DNA of 49,653 nucleotides from an uncultured Clostridia bacterium (lineage in GTDB: Bacteria > Bacillota > Clostridia > Oscillospirales > Acutalibacteraceae). Shown here one piece after another: positions 1 through 12,732 of this stretch. The stretch spans positions 1 to 49,653 of the forward strand of contig CAMAZY010000020.1 in assembly GCA_945863885.1 (NCBI GenBank), written 5' to 3'. The stretch's first letter is position 1; every line of letters begins with the position of its first letter. The notes beneath the pieces were generated by a model that made no database searches, was not told the DNA's origin, and saw nothing but the letters and a program-made list of their open reading frames with translations. The position numbers were made by a program, and so were the translations under genes.

Positions 1-1390
1 GTCTGTCAACGATGATTTCAAGGTGAAGCTCGCCCATACCGGCGATGATGGTCTGACCGGTTTCTTCATCGGTATAGCAGCGGAACGTCGGGTCTTCTTC
101 TGCAAGCTTTGCAAGAGCAATACCCATCTTCTCCTGACCTGCCTTGGTCTTGGGCTCAATGGCAACACGGATAACAGGCTCGGGGAAGTTCATCGATTCG
201 AGAATAACCGGTGCTTTTTCGTCGCAGAGCGTATCGCCCGTTGTTGTGTTCTTAAGACCGACTGCAGCGGCAATATCACCGGCATAAACGGTTTCAATGT
301 CTTCACGGTGGTTTGCGTGCATCTGAAGAATACGTCCCAATCTTTCTCTGCTGTCCTTGACCGAGTTATATACGGTTGTACCGGCATTGACGGTACCCGA
401 GTAAACACGGAAGTAACAAAGCTTACCAACGAACGGGTCGGTTGCAATTTTGAAAGCAAGGGCAGCAAACGGCTCGCTGTCGGAAGAATGTCTGAATTCT
501 TCTTCATCGGTTTCAGGGTTTACACCCTTGATGGATTCAATGTCTGTCGGAGCAGGCATGAAATCAACAATTGCGTCAAGAAGCGGCTGAACGCCCTTGT
601 TACGATAAGCGGTACCGCAAGTTACGGGAACCATATCGTTGGCAATCGTTGCTTTTCTGATGACCTTTTTCATTTCTTCGACAGTCGGCTCTTCGCCTTC
701 AAGATACTTTTCCATAAGAGCTTCATCGTGCTCAACGATCGTTTCGATCATGTTGGTACGATATTCTTCAGCAAGCTCTTTCATATCTTCGGGGATCGGT
801 TCGTGTCTGATGTCTTTTCCGAGATCGTCGTAATAAACGATTGCATCATTGTTAAGAAGATCAATGATGCCCCTGAAATCGCTTTCAGCGCCGATGGGCA
901 GCTGAATGGGAACGGCTTCGCAGTTGAAGCGTTCCTTGACCATATCCAGAACACGGAAGAAATCGGCACCCATAATGTCCATCTTGTTGACGAAAATCAT
1001 TCTGGGAACCTTATACTCGTCGGCCTGACGCCATACAGTCTCCGACTGAGGCTCAACGCCGCCCTTTGCGCACAAAACGGTTACGGAACCGTCAAGAACA
1101 CGCAGAGAACGCTGAACTTCAACGGTAAAGTCAACGTGGCCCGGAGTGTCGATAATATTGATACGATGGTTTTTCCAGAAGCATGTGGTGGCAGCAGAAG
1201 TGATGGTAATACCTCTCTCCTGCTCCTGCGCCATCCAGTCCATTGTTGCAGAACCGTCATGGGTCTCACCGATCTTATGGTTTACGCCGGTATAGTAGAG
1301 AATTCTCTCGGTAGTGGTCGTTTTACCGGCGTCGATATGAGCCATAATACCAATATTTCTTGTTTTTTCAAGAGATACCTTTCTTGGCAT
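1..1390 (-). CDS. fusA: Elongation factor G, N-terminal part (truncated by window edge)
   Basis: Ribosomal translocase GTPase, which moves tRNA and mRNA after peptide bond formation. The minus strand reads from an ATG at 1390, preceded by a strong GGAGG at about 1396-1400. The N-terminus reads [20 protein letters not shown] followed by AGKTT, the EF-G-type P-loop. About 463 codons are visible, through domain II into domain III, ending around the stretch [15 protein letters not shown]. The C-terminal domains lie beyond the left edge. It is the third gene of the rpsL-rpsG-fusA str-type operon, 54 nt after rpsG; tuf would be expected next but is not visible. The long plus-strand frame across it is antisense shadow. 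The distinction from TypA is clear, because a separate TypA gene is present at 46916-48745. Confidence 0.97.
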   Translation of the reverse strand, partial: MPRKVSLEKTRNIGIMAHIDAGKTTTTERILYYTGVNHKIGETHDGSATMDWMAQEQERGITITSAATTCFWKNHRINIIDTPGHVDFTVEVQRSLRVLDGSVTVLCAKGGVEPQSETVWRQADEYKVPRMIFVNKMDIMGADFFRVLDMVKERFNCEAVPIQLPIGAESDFRGIIDLLNNDAIVYYDDLGKDIRHEPIPEDMKELAEEYRTNMIETIVEHDEALMEKYLEGEEPTVEEMKKVIRKATIANDMVPVTCGTAYRNKGVQPLLDAIVDFMPAPTDIESIKGVNPETDEEEFRHSSDSEPFAALAFKIATDPFVGKLCYFRVYSGTVNAGTTVYNSVKDSRERLGRILQMHANHREDIETVYAGDIAAAVGLKNTTTGDTLCDEKAPVILESMNFPEPVIRVAIEPKTKAGQEKMGIALAKLAEEDPTFRCYTDEETGQTIIAGMGELHLEIIVDR

Positions 1391-1444
1391 AATAACCTCC
1401 ATATAGTTATGCTAAGGTTTTTAAACACACACAGCGTAAGAAAA

Positions 1445-1996
<552 letters not shown>

Positions 1997-2023
1997 TCAA
2001 ATATATATACACTCTCACATCAA

Positions 2024-2041
2024 AGACAGCCTCGGCTGTCT
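2024..2041 (-). other. Hairpin in the rpsL-rpsG spacer
   Basis: A perfect 8-bp inverted repeat (AGACAGCC/GGCTGTCT, 2-nt loop) lies in the 190-nt gap between rpsL and rpsG. On the minus strand only a short TTT follows, so it is a poor terminator. It may be an attenuator, a processing site or part of an S7-binding leader. The rest of the gap shows no open frame or promoter that I can defend. Confidence 0.4.
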
Positions 2042-2105
2042 GCCTGCAAGAAGATTTGTCGATTCATTTTCCGCATTTTGCGGCTTCAAGACTTAACAAT
2101 AAGTC

Positions 2106-2528
2106 TTACTTTTTGGCAGCCTTCGGACGCTTTGCACCGTACTTGGAACGGGCCTGCATTCTTCCGTTAACGCCCTGGGTATCGAGTGTGCCGCGGACGA
2201 TGTGGTAACGAACACCGGGAAGATCCTTAACTCTGCCGCCACGGATGAGAACAACACTGTGTTCCTGAAGGTTATGACCGACACCGGGAATGTAAGCGGA
2301 AACTTCGATTCCGTTGGTAAGACGTACTCTGGCGATCTTACGAAGAGCTGAGTTCGGCTTTTTCGGGGTAGCCGTCTTAACCGCCGTGCAAACACCGCGC
2401 TTTTGGGGAGAATCATGATCGGTCATGATGTTCTTCTGAGAATTGAGTCCCTTAAGAAGAGCGGGAGCCTTCGGCTTTTTGGTGAGTGTTTCTCTGCCGT
2501 TTCTGACTAACTGGTTAAAGGTAGGCAA
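2106..2528 (-). CDS. rpsL: 30S ribosomal protein S12 (uS12), TTG start
   Basis: Decoding-centre protein of the small subunit. The frame opens at an ATG at 2537, but that ATG directly abuts the GGAG of the ribosome binding site and cannot be used with it. The TTG at 2526-2528 has AAAGGAG with 8-nt spacing and gives [13 protein letters not shown], the normal S12 N-terminus, and a 140-aa product. The segments [19 protein letters not shown] and GVRYHIVRG, and the C-terminal [11 protein letters not shown], are family hallmarks. An insert of about 15 residues before PQKRGVC is typical of Firmicute S12. The streptomycin-determinant lysine in TPKKPN is wild type. First gene of the rpsL-rpsG-fusA operon, with its own promoter at 2584-2612. 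Confidence 0.97.
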   Translation of the reverse strand: MPTFNQLVRNGRETLTKKPKAPALLKGLNSQKNIMTDHDSPQKRGVCTAVKTATPKKPNSALRKIARVRLTNGIEVSAYIPGVGHNLQEHSVVLIRGGRVKDLPGVRYHIVRGTLDTQGVNGRMQARSKYGAKRPKAAKK

Positions 2529-2583
2529 ATACAGCATCTCCTTTCTTAAAAAATTTGTTGCAGACTAAACTGCATACCTTGGT

Positions 2584-2612
2584 ATATTACACTATTTTTC
2601 CCGTTTTGTCAA
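2584..2612 (-). promoter_or_regulatory. Promoter of rpsL-rpsG-fusA
   Basis: On the minus strand, TTGACA (2612-2607), a 17-bp spacer, then TAATAT (2589-2584). The predicted transcript start near 2577 leaves a leader of about 50 nt before the TTG start of rpsL. No other promoter is visible before the ribosomal genes. Confidence 0.85.
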
Positions 2613-2730
2613 CCTTTTTACACCGATTGCGCAGCTTTGGCTCTTTTCACAGCAACAAAAGTCGGCTTTTTGGATATTTTGTGCAAAAAGTACCCGGATA
2701 AACACTTCTTGCCTGTATTTTTGACTGCAA

Positions 2731-2764
2731 AAGGAAAAGCCGCCCGAAAAGTTCGGACGGCTTT
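2731..2764 (-). terminator. Terminator of the structured RNA
   Basis: On the minus strand a 13-bp stem (2764-2752 with 2748-2736, one G-U pair, 3-nt loop) is followed by TTTTCC. On the plus strand the same stem would contain an A-C mismatch, so the minus orientation is favoured. It lies 10 nt after the closing stem of the RNA at 2775-2873. It shares about 30 nt of sequence with the rpoC terminator at 3417-3451. Confidence 0.8.
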
Positions 2765-2885
2765 ATCAATAAGCGGTTATTCGGCAGGCGCGCCATCCTC
2801 CTGCATCTCTCGGGTTTCCCCTGTCAGTACCATCGGCGTGTGGTCGACGCGAAATTTACCACCTCGAATAACCTATTCTTATCCT
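2731..2885 (-). ncRNA. Stand-alone structured RNA with 5S-like segment
   Basis: This RNA gene has no open frame but has a full transcription unit: consensus promoter (2892-2920), predicted start near 2885 and terminator at 2731-2764. The core (2775-2873, 99 nt) is closed by a perfect 9-bp stem, GGTTATTCG with CGAATAACC. Inside are a GTGGT/ACCAC hairpin, a CGCC/GGCG stem and an apical GGG-GAAA-CCC hairpin. The segment GCCGATGGTACTG matches the loop E/helix IV strand of many clostridial 5S rRNAs, and GAGAG on the other side recalls the partner strand. However, the 5S loop C/helix III arm (CCGAACACGG...) is absent and the molecule is about 20 nt too short. It could be a degenerate 5S copy or an unrelated RNA class. 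I do not recognise a riboswitch, SRP, 6S or tmRNA signature. Confidence 0.65.
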
Positions 2886-2891
2886 ACTTAT

Positions 2892-2920
2892 ATTATATAC
2901 GAATTATACCGAATTGTCAA
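2892..2920 (-). promoter_or_regulatory. Perfect consensus promoter of the structured RNA
   Basis: TTGACA (2920-2915), 17-bp spacer, TATAAT (2897-2892) on the minus strand. It is a full-consensus sigma-A promoter. The -35 box lies inside the last codons of the upstream nuclease pseudogene. Confidence 0.88.
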
Positions 2921-3302
2921 CATCATGATTTTTTGCATAAAGAATTTTCTTGTTTCTCAAATATTTATCCCACTTTTTATCATCGACTTTCAAAAAAGTT
3001 ATAACCGAATTCTTATAATCATTCGGATCATAGGCGGTTTTCAGTCTTAAAATCAATTGATAATTCTTCCCGTTGTCAACAATATGCTTTAAAATAAAAG
3101 CCGTATCCGGTTTGTTTGCTTCAAGAATATAATCGGGGTTTTCCACTATTTCTTTAATATAGACACAATACCTCTCTATATCATCCGGATGTCTCTCTTT
3201 AATGTGTTCAATTTGCTTATCGGTTATGATTACTTCATCAGTCGTAATATTCTCGGTAACACAACTGTAAATCTATCTGTCGATTTTTCCTATATAATGC
3301 AC
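2904..3302 (-). pseudogene. PBECR-type nuclease/toxin-like gene with an early in-frame stop
   Basis: The minus strand reads from a GTG at 3302 (GGAG with 8-nt spacing) as VHYIGKIDR, then TAG at 3275-3273, then continues in the same frame to 2904. The downstream part begins IYSCVTENITTDEVIITDK and contains HIKERHPDDI and VENPDYILEANKPDTA. This layout resembles the PBECR (phage-Barnase-EndoU-ColicinE5/D-RelE-like) nuclease fold family; family assignment is from memory of motifs. Apart from the stop, the frame is open for 133 codons with no frameshift. A strong promoter precedes it. It lies between rpoC and the structured RNA, where no accessory gene is expected, so a small insertion there is likely. 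A short product from an internal start (for example the GTG at 3146) cannot be excluded. Confidence 0.62.
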
Positions 3303-3330
3303 TTTCGTCGCTCCGCAAAGGTTTTTATTC

Positions 3331-3358
3331 ATTATATCTGTTTTGTCGACATTGTCAA
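3331..3358 (-). promoter_or_regulatory. Promoter of the nuclease-like pseudogene
   Basis: TTGACA (3358-3353), 16-bp spacer, TATAAT (3336-3331) on the minus strand, about 30 nt upstream of the GTG start at 3302. The control region is intact although the reading frame has a stop. Confidence 0.78.
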
Positions 3359-3416
3359 TGCCGAAAGCTTTGTTCCGACCACTTAAAACAAATCGAGAAA
3401 GTTTTTGACTGCAAAA

Positions 3417-3451
3417 GGAAAAGCCGCCCGAAGAACACGTCTCCGAACGGC
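3417..3451 (-). terminator. Terminator of rpoBC
   Basis: About 24 nt after the rpoC stop, an 11-bp stem including G-U pairs (outer GCCG/CGGC) with a 7-nt loop is followed by TTTTCC on the minus strand. The U-tract and the sequence beyond it repeat those of the terminator at 2731-2764. Confidence 0.78.
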
Positions 3452-3474
3452 AGTAATCTTTTAAAAGTCAGCTA

Positions 3475-7101
<3,627 letters not shown>

Positions 7102-7131
7102 ATAACTGCCAGCCCTTTCCTTGAAATATTA

Positions 7132-10100
7132 TTAGTCCTCATCGTGCATCAAAGAATCGAAATCGATTTGATCTTCGTCCGGATCGTCGGAATCGTCGAG
7201 CATGAGATCGTCGTCAAGGATCAGATTGTCCTCATCAAGCGTAAACTCATCGGAATCCTCATCCTCTTCGTCCTCGTCCGGGTCAGCTTCATCGGCGGTT
7301 TCACCCATCATGTCCTCATCGATTACCTGAGCCGGCTCACCGAAGTCATCCTTTCTCTTCAGCTGTCTGACGTCGTCGTCATCGTCGATATTCTGTTTCA
7401 GTTCGATTTCGTTGTTGTCCTCGTCAAGAACCTTAATATCAAGACCGAGAGACTGAAGCTCTTTGATAAGAACCTTGAACGATTCGGGAACGCCCGCCTG
7501 CGGAACGTTTCTTCCGTCAACAATCGCTTCGTAGGTCTTGACTCTGCCGACGATGTCGTCGGACTTGACGGTAAGGATTTCCTGAAGTGTGTAGGCGGCG
7601 CCGTAGGCTTCAAGTGCCCAGACTTCCATTTCACCGAAACGCTGACCGCCGAACTGCGCTTTACCGCCGAGCGGCTGCTGCGTAACGAGCGAGTACGGTC
7701 CGATGGAACGGGCGTGCATCTTATCGTCAACAAGGTGGTGGAGCTTGAGGAAGTACATAACACCGACCGTAACGGGGTTATCGAATTTTTCACCCGTACG
7801 TCCGTCGGTCAGAATCGATTTACCGTTCGTGGGAAGACCGGCAAGCTCAAGAGCGGCACGGATATCGTCTTCGTGTGCGCCGTCGAAAACGGGAGTCATG
7901 ATCTTCCAGCCGAGTTCACGGCAGGCAAAGCCGAGGTGAACCTCGAGAACCTGTCCGATATTCATTCGGGACGGAACGCCGAGGGGGTTAAGAACGATAT
8001 CAAGCGGTGTACCGTCCTCAAGGAAGGGCATATCCTCCTGCGGAAGAACACGGGAAACAACACCCTTGTTTCCGTGACGACCCGCCATCTTGTCGCCGAC
8101 CTGAATCTTTCTCTTCTGTGCGATATAGCAGCGGACAACCTGGTTGACTCCCGGGCTTAATTCGTCGCAGTTTTCTCTTGTGAATTCCTCAACCTTGACG
8201 ACGATACCGTATTCGCCGTGGGGAACACGAAGCGAGGTGTCACGGACTTCTCTTGCCTTTTCACCGAAGATGGCACGAAGCAGTCTTTCTTCGGCGGTCA
8301 TTTCGGTTTCACCCTTCGGGGTTACCTTACCGACAAGAATGTCGCCGGACTTAACTTCGGCACCGATACGGATAATACCTCTTTCGTCAAGATCCTTGAG
8401 CGGTTCTTCACCGACATTCGGAATGTCTCTTGTAATTTCTTCGGGTCCGAGCTTGGTGTCACGGGACTCGAGTTCGTATTTTTCAATGTGAATCGATGTA
8501 TAAACATCGTCACGGACAAGCTTTTCGTTAATCAGGACGGCGTCCTCGTAGTTGTAACCCTCCCAGGTCATGAAGCCGATGAGAGCGTTTTTACCGAGGC
8601 TGAGCTCGCCGTTCTGTGTTGCCGGACCGTCGGCGATAATCTGATTGGTCTCGACTCTGTCGCCGACCTTGACGACCGGCTTCTGATTGATGCAGGTGCC
8701 CTGGTTCGAGCGCATGAACTTGATAAGCTCATAAGTCGTGATGACATTGTCGTCGCCCATGACTTCAACCTTGTCTGCGCTGACATAAATGACTTTACCG
8801 GGAGCCTTGGCAAGAACGCAGACGCCCGAGTCGGTCGCCGCCTTGTATTCCATACCGGTACCGACCATCGGAGAATCGCAGGTAAGAAGCGGAACAGCCT
8901 GACGCTGCATGTTTGAGCCCATGAGCGCACGGTTTGCGTCATCGTTTTCAAGGAACGGAATCAGAGCGGTCGCAACAGAGACAACCATCTTCGGCGAAAC
9001 GTCCATGTAGTCCGCTCTCGACTTGTCGATTTCAAGGAACTCGTCACGGTAACGGGCGTTGACCTTGTTGCGGACAAAGCGACCGTCTTCGTCAAGCTTT
9101 TCGTTCGCCTGAACAACGATATATTCGTCTTCTACGTCGGCGGTCATGTACTCATAGGTATCGAGGACAACGCCGGTTTCTTTATCAATCGGACGATACG
9201 GTGCTTCAATGAAGCCGTATTCGTTGATTCTTGCAAAAGTAGCAAGATAGGAGATAAGACCGATGTTCGGACCTTCCGGCGTCTCGATCGGGCACATGCG
9301 TCCGTAGTGGGAGTAGTGAACGTCACGAACATCGAAGCCTGCACGGTCTCTTGAAAGACCACCGGGGCCGAGAGCCGAAAGACGTCTTTTATGCGTAAGC
9401 TCGGCAAGGGGGTTATTCTGATCCATGAACTGGGAAAGCGGTGAAGAACCGAAAAATTCACGGACCGCGGCGATAACCGGTCTTGTATTGATAAGAGCCT
9501 GGGGAGAAACCTTTTCGGGCTCCTGCGCCTGAAGGGTCATTCTCTCTTTTACGACTCTTTCCATTCTTGCGAAGCCGACACGGAACTGATTCTGAAGAAG
9601 CTCACCGACAGAGCGGATTCTTCTGTTTCCGAGGTGGTCGATATCGTCCGTATGACCGACGCCGCAGGCAATGCAGTTGAGGTAGTTGACGGAAGCGAAG
9701 ATATCGTCAAGCGTAATGTGCTTCGGAATCAGTTCATCAGCCCTTTCGGCAATGTAAGAAAGCGCTTCGGCGTGTTCCATGCCGTCAATTGCGTCAAGCA
9801 CTTCAAGCATGACCTTGTAGCAAACGTTTTCGTTGATGCCGATTTCGTCAAGCTCTTCTTTTGTGAAGTCGGGAAGATAGGGCTTGATGTCAACCATGTT
9901 GTTGGAGATGACCTTGACGGGATCCTCTCTGCCCTCGACGCTGACGTAAGCGATCTTTGCGCCGGTCTGCTCGATTTCGTGGGCTCTTTCCTTGGTAATC
10001 AGCTCGCCCTCTTCGGCTACGATTTCGCCGGTTCTTTCGTCAACGATCGGAGCGGCAAGACGGAATCCTCTGATTCTGTCGGAAAGGGAAAGCTTCTTAT

Positions 10101-10929
10101 TGTATTTATAGCGGCCGACTCTTGAAAGGTCATAGCGTCTGTCGTCGAAGAAAAGACCCTCGAGGTGGCTTTGTGCGCTTGAAAGAGTGGCAGGCTCGCC
10201 CGGACGAAGCTTCTTATAAACTTCGATCAGAGCGTCCTCCTCGTTCTTGGTGGTATCCTTTTCGAGTGTAGCTTCGATTCTGTCGTCGTAGCCGAAGAAC
10301 GCACGGATATCCTCGTTTGAGGAAAGACCGAGTGCACGAAGGAAGGTTGTGATATAAATCTTTCTGTTCTTGTCGATACGGACATAGAAAAGGTCGTTCT
10401 GATCCGTCTCGTATTCAAGCCATGCGCCTCTATTCGGGATAACGGTCGTCGAATACAGCTTCTGGCTTGTGATGTTGTGGGTCATTCCGTAATAGACACC
10501 CGGAGAACGGACAAGCTGAGAGACGATAACACGTTCTGCGCCGTTGATGATGAACGTACCGCTGTCGGTCATAAGCGGGAAATCGCCCATATAGATTTCG
10601 CTTTCCTTGAGGTCGCCCGTCGCTTTGTTATAAAGTCTTACGGTGACTCTCATCGGAGCCGCATACGTCGCTTCCCGTTCCTTACATTCGGTCACGCTGT
10701 ACTTGGACTTGCTTTCCATGCGGTAATCGACGAAGCTTAAAACGAGATTGTTCGTGTAGTCGGTGATGTCGGCTACATCTCTCAATACTTCCTTAAGACC
10801 GGTTTCAAGGAACCATCTGTAAGAGTCTTTCTGCACCTGAATCAGGTTCGGCATCTGCATGACTTCTTGAATCTTACCGAAGCTTTTGCGGGTGTTGGTG
10901 CCGAGTTTGACGTCGGTAACATTTACCAT
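7132..10929 (-). CDS. rpoB: RNA polymerase subunit beta
   Basis: Second catalytic subunit of RNA polymerase. The frame extends to 11064, but those 45 extra codons cover the leader. The ATG at 10929 has GGAG 10 nt upstream and gives [20 protein letters not shown], a normal start, for 1265 aa. The rifampicin region ([20 protein letters not shown]) is typical and intact. The last 85 or so residues are a strongly acidic Asp/Glu tail, a feature that varies between Clostridia. No rplJ/rplL precedes it here; instead it has its own promoter at 11085-11114, and rpoC follows after 30 nt. Confidence 0.99.
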   Translation of the reverse strand: MVNVTDVKLGTNTRKSFGKIQEVMQMPNLIQVQKDSYRWFLETGLKEVLRDVADITDYTNNLVLSFVDYRMESKSKYSVTECKEREATYAAPMRVTVRLYNKATGDLKESEIYMGDFPLMTDSGTFIINGAERVIVSQLVRSPGVYYGMTHNITSQKLYSTTVIPNRGAWLEYETDQNDLFYVRIDKNRKIYITTFLRALGLSSNEDIRAFFGYDDRIEATLEKDTTKNEEDALIEVYKKLRPGEPATLSSAQSHLEGLFFDDRRYDLSRVGRYKYNKKLSLSDRIRGFRLAAPIVDERTGEIVAEEGELITKERAHEIEQTGAKIAYVSVEGREDPVKVISNNMVDIKPYLPDFTKEELDEIGINENVCYKVMLEVLDAIDGMEHAEALSYIAERADELIPKHITLDDIFASVNYLNCIACGVGHTDDIDHLGNRRIRSVGELLQNQFRVGFARMERVVKERMTLQAQEPEKVSPQALINTRPVIAAVREFFGSSPLSQFMDQNNPLAELTHKRRLSALGPGGLSRDRAGFDVRDVHYSHYGRMCPIETPEGPNIGLISYLATFARINEYGFIEAPYRPIDKETGVVLDTYEYMTADVEDEYIVVQANEKLDEDGRFVRNKVNARYRDEFLEIDKSRADYMDVSPKMVVSVATALIPFLENDDANRALMGSNMQRQAVPLLTCDSPMVGTGMEYKAATDSGVCVLAKAPGKVIYVSADKVEVMGDDNVITTYELIKFMRSNQGTCINQKPVVKVGDRVETNQIIADGPATQNGELSLGKNALIGFMTWEGYNYEDAVLINEKLVRDDVYTSIHIEKYELESRDTKLGPEEITRDIPNVGEEPLKDLDERGIIRIGAEVKSGDILVGKVTPKGETEMTAEERLLRAIFGEKAREVRDTSLRVPHGEYGIVVKVEEFTRENCDELSPGVNQVVRCYIAQKRKIQVGDKMAGRHGNKGVVSRVLPQEDMPFLEDGTPLDIVLNPLGVPSRMNIGQVLEVHLGFACRELGWKIMTPVFDGAHEDDIRAALELAGLPTNGKSILTDGRTGEKFDNPVTVGVMYFLKLHHLVDDKMHARSIGPYSLVTQQPLGGKAQFGGQRFGEMEVWALEAYGAAYTLQEILTVKSDDIVGRVKTYEAIVDGRNVPQAGVPESFKVLIKELQSLGLDIKVLDEDNNEIELKQNIDDDDDVRQLKRKDDFGEPAQVIDEDMMGETADEADPDEDEEDEDSDEFTLDEDNLILDDDLMLDDSDDPDEDQIDFDSLMHDED

Positions 10930-11008
10930 TGGCTTACCACTCCATATCCTTTTATTTGCCTTTCGTCGGCATACGCTGTGACAGTTCACAGAATTTTTAA
11001 AAAAGCAC

Positions 11009-11272
11009 TTGACTTTTTCTCTCAATAATGTTAATATGCTCTTAGAAAATGGAAACAAGGGCACATTTCCACATTAGTTGAACGATTTTACCATATCCGC
11101 GCACCTGTTGTCAAGGGTGTTGCGGCGTTTTTTTGCTCTTTTTTCGTTTGTTTGAAGCAAAAATGTTGATTTTTTGCCGATATTTTTCTAAATTGCAAAA
11201 TAAAAAACTGATTCCGGACAAAAATCTGTCGGGCAGGGTCAAGTACGACTCTGCCCGACGTTTTGTCTTTTT
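11009..11272 (+). ncRNA. Candidate plus-strand transcript across the rpoB promoter
   Basis: On the plus strand a promoter-like TTGACT-17-TAATAT (11009-11037) is followed about 190 nt later by a terminator-like hairpin (11228-11259, 13-bp stem with one G-U, loop AAGTAC) and GTTTTGTCTTTTT. No plausible reading frame lies between them. The transcript (about 11044-11272) would be antisense to the first 35 nt of the rpoB leader and cross the rpoB promoter. Both ends could also be chance or remnants of a lost gene. The rest of this 495-nt gap (11273-11424) is AT-rich and shows nothing I can name. Confidence 0.35.
11085..11114 (-). promoter_or_regulatory. Promoter of rpoBC
   Basis: TTGACA (11114-11109), 18-bp spacer ending TGG, TAAAAT (11090-11085) on the minus strand; the TG gives an extended -10 element. 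The predicted start near 11078 leaves a leader of about 150 nt before rpoB. Confidence 0.78.
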
Positions 11273-11424
11273 GAAATATAATTTTCTAAATATTAAATTT
11301 AAATATCGAAAACACGAGGCGTGGTGGACAATTTTGTCGGTTTCCCGACAGACTTCTGTCACCTGTCAGACCCTACTTATTCTGTTTTGCACCGCACCTA
11401 TGACAATAGGCTTCATTTTCTTTT

Positions 11425-11634
11425 ATGAGATTAAAAGAGATAAGAAAAAAACGGGGCATTGCTCAACTGAAGCTTGCCATGGATTTAAATATCAGCCAGA
11501 ACACAATCAGCCGATACGAAACCGGCGAAAGAGAAGCCGACTACGCCACCCTGATCCGTCTTGCCGATTATTTCAATGTCTCGCTTGACTATCTTCTTGA
11601 ACGCACAGACGATCCGACTTTCTATAAAGCCTGA
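11425..11634 (+). CDS. Small XRE-family helix-turn-helix regulator
   Basis: A 69-aa protein that is essentially a single HTH_3/Cro-CI domain: MRLKEIRKKRGIAQLKLAMD, then the recognition helix around NISQNTISRYETGE (residues 23-36), ending in FNVSLDYLLERTDD. Such proteins bind DNA as dimers and usually control their own or a neighbouring promoter. No good ribosome binding site is visible upstream, so translation may be weak or leaderless. It stands alone, divergent from rpoB and convergent with the zinc-ribbon gene. A bidirectional terminator follows. No phage or toxin-antitoxin partner is seen beside it, and its target is unknown. Confidence 0.85.
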   Translation: MRLKEIRKKRGIAQLKLAMDLNISQNTISRYETGEREADYATLIRLADYFNVSLDYLLERTDDPTFYKA

Positions 11635-11671
11635 TCGAAAAAAGTCGCCCTTTATCGGCGCGGATATAGAA

Positions 11672-11705
11672 AAAACGTGTTTTGCCGCAAAGCAAGACAC
11701 GTTTT
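11672..11705. terminator. Bidirectional terminator
   Basis: A 14-bp stem (AAAACGTGT-type arms, 6-nt loop) with T-rich flanks on both sides. It serves the XRE gene on the plus strand and the zinc-ribbon gene ending at 11759 on the minus strand. Confidence 0.75.
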
Positions 11706-11758
11706 CCTATTTGTGATTTCTTGATGATCCGTCTTAAAAAGACCGGATATTGATGCTC

Positions 11759-12505
11759 TTACAATCTGCTTCCGGCTCCCGGATTAGACGACGCCGACGG
11801 AACGGCAGCTGCACGGCGGGAAGCCGGACTGCCTTTTGATTTTGCCACAATAACAACAAGTATCGTTGCAATACTTTCAAAGAAAAAGATCCATCCGAAG
11901 AAGCCGAGCGACATGACTCCCGAACCGATTTCTTCTGAAAGGGCAGAAAAAAGAACGATCGCAAAAATTGCATAGATAACAAACGAGTAGATAGTCGAAA
12001 CACCGGCAGCTATCATCTGCGGCGTATCGATACCCTTTTTCTTGAAAAATGCATTATAAGCGATAAACACAGCAGCAACAACCGTCAGGAACGGTGCGAG
12101 ATATAACAGAAACTTGAAGAACGATAAGCCCGCACTGCTTTCCTCGAACCTTTGATAAACATCAATCAGACCGGCAGCCGTATACTTCGTCTGGATATAG
12201 TCAGAAAGCCAAAAATCGTCGGCATTTAGCTTGAAGTTCTTCGCACAGATGAGAATTGCATTCAAAATCAGCATTACCATGCTGACAATCGACCACAGTA
12301 TATCCTGTGACAGTGCCGGCGAAATACCGTTCGTTGACGGATTTACGGGATTTGTCCGAGTCGTTGTTCTTGGTTGAAATTGAGTTTGTGCCGAAGACGA
12401 ATCCCCTGTTGTCGGAGCATTTGCTCCCACCTGTTGTGCTCCGCAAAACGGGCAGAATTTTTGTCCGTCTTCAATTTTCTTTCCGCAATTACCGCAAAAA
12501 GCCAT
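11759..12505 (-). CDS. Zinc-ribbon membrane protein, paralog A
   Basis: A 248-aa protein of unknown function. The N-terminus is a double CxxC zinc ribbon (CGNCGKKIEDGQKFCPFCG, Cys at 4, 7, 18, 21), followed by a Ser/Thr/Pro/Gln-rich linker to about residue 60. About four hydrophobic segments follow (near 68-88, 128-152, 162-185 and 196-220), then a basic, Ser/Ala-rich tail starting AKSKGSPASRR. The layout resembles the many Firmicute 'zinc ribbon plus TM' proteins with a cytoplasmic ribbon. It is a paralog of the next gene upstream (12733-13467), with shared segments such as FFKFLLYLAP, TIYSFVIY and LGFFGWIFFF. The start is supported by AGGAGG 8 nt upstream. Promoter and leader are nearly identical to those of paralog B. 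Confidence 0.85.
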   Translation of the reverse strand: MAFCGNCGKKIEDGQKFCPFCGAQQVGANAPTTGDSSSAQTQFQPRTTTRTNPVNPSTNGISPALSQDILWSIVSMVMLILNAILICAKNFKLNADDFWLSDYIQTKYTAAGLIDVYQRFEESSAGLSFFKFLLYLAPFLTVVAAVFIAYNAFFKKKGIDTPQMIAAGVSTIYSFVIYAIFAIVLFSALSEEIGSGVMSLGFFGWIFFFESIATILVVIVAKSKGSPASRRAAAVPSASSNPGAGSRL

Positions 12506-12621
12506 TGTTTTACCCTCCTGTCAGGCGCCGGCATGATCCGACAACCCAAATTAAATTTTCCCAGTAATCTTTACCGTTTTTTATTGTCTATCATTATATA
12601 AACTCACACTTATTTTGTCAA
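12506..12621 (-). promoter_or_regulatory. Promoter and structured leader of zinc-ribbon gene A
   Basis: TTGACA (12621-12616), 17-bp spacer, TATAAT (12598-12593) on the minus strand, then a leader of about 85 nt. The leader contains GTAA-AGA-TTAC and, just before AGGAGG, a TGTCGG/CTGACA stem. The same element precedes paralog B at 13468-13581 with about 90% identity. Confidence 0.8.
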
Positions 12622-12676
12622 GAGAAAATGAACACGGTTTTCAAAGTTTCTCATACGAGATAAAAGAAAGAAAACG

Positions 12677-12699
12677 GGCTGTCGCATTCTGCGACAGCC
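12677..12699 (-). terminator. Terminator of zinc-ribbon gene B
   Basis: A perfect 10-bp stem, GGCTGTCGCA/TGCGACAGCC with a 3-nt loop. On the minus strand it is followed by a C-G pair and TTTTCTTTCTTTT. It lies 34 nt after the stop of the gene at 12733. Confidence 0.8.
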
Positions 12700-12732
12700 T
12701 CGTCAGACAAATATCAATTACAACAAATTATC

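Noticed and set aside
2775-2873. Ordinary 5S rRNA gene
   Set aside because: It is too short and lacks the conserved loop C/helix III sequence; only one strand of the loop E region is clearly 5S-like.
3189-3386. A 65-codon plus-strand frame
   Set aside because: It is opposite the nuclease-like pseudogene and its promoter and has no other support.
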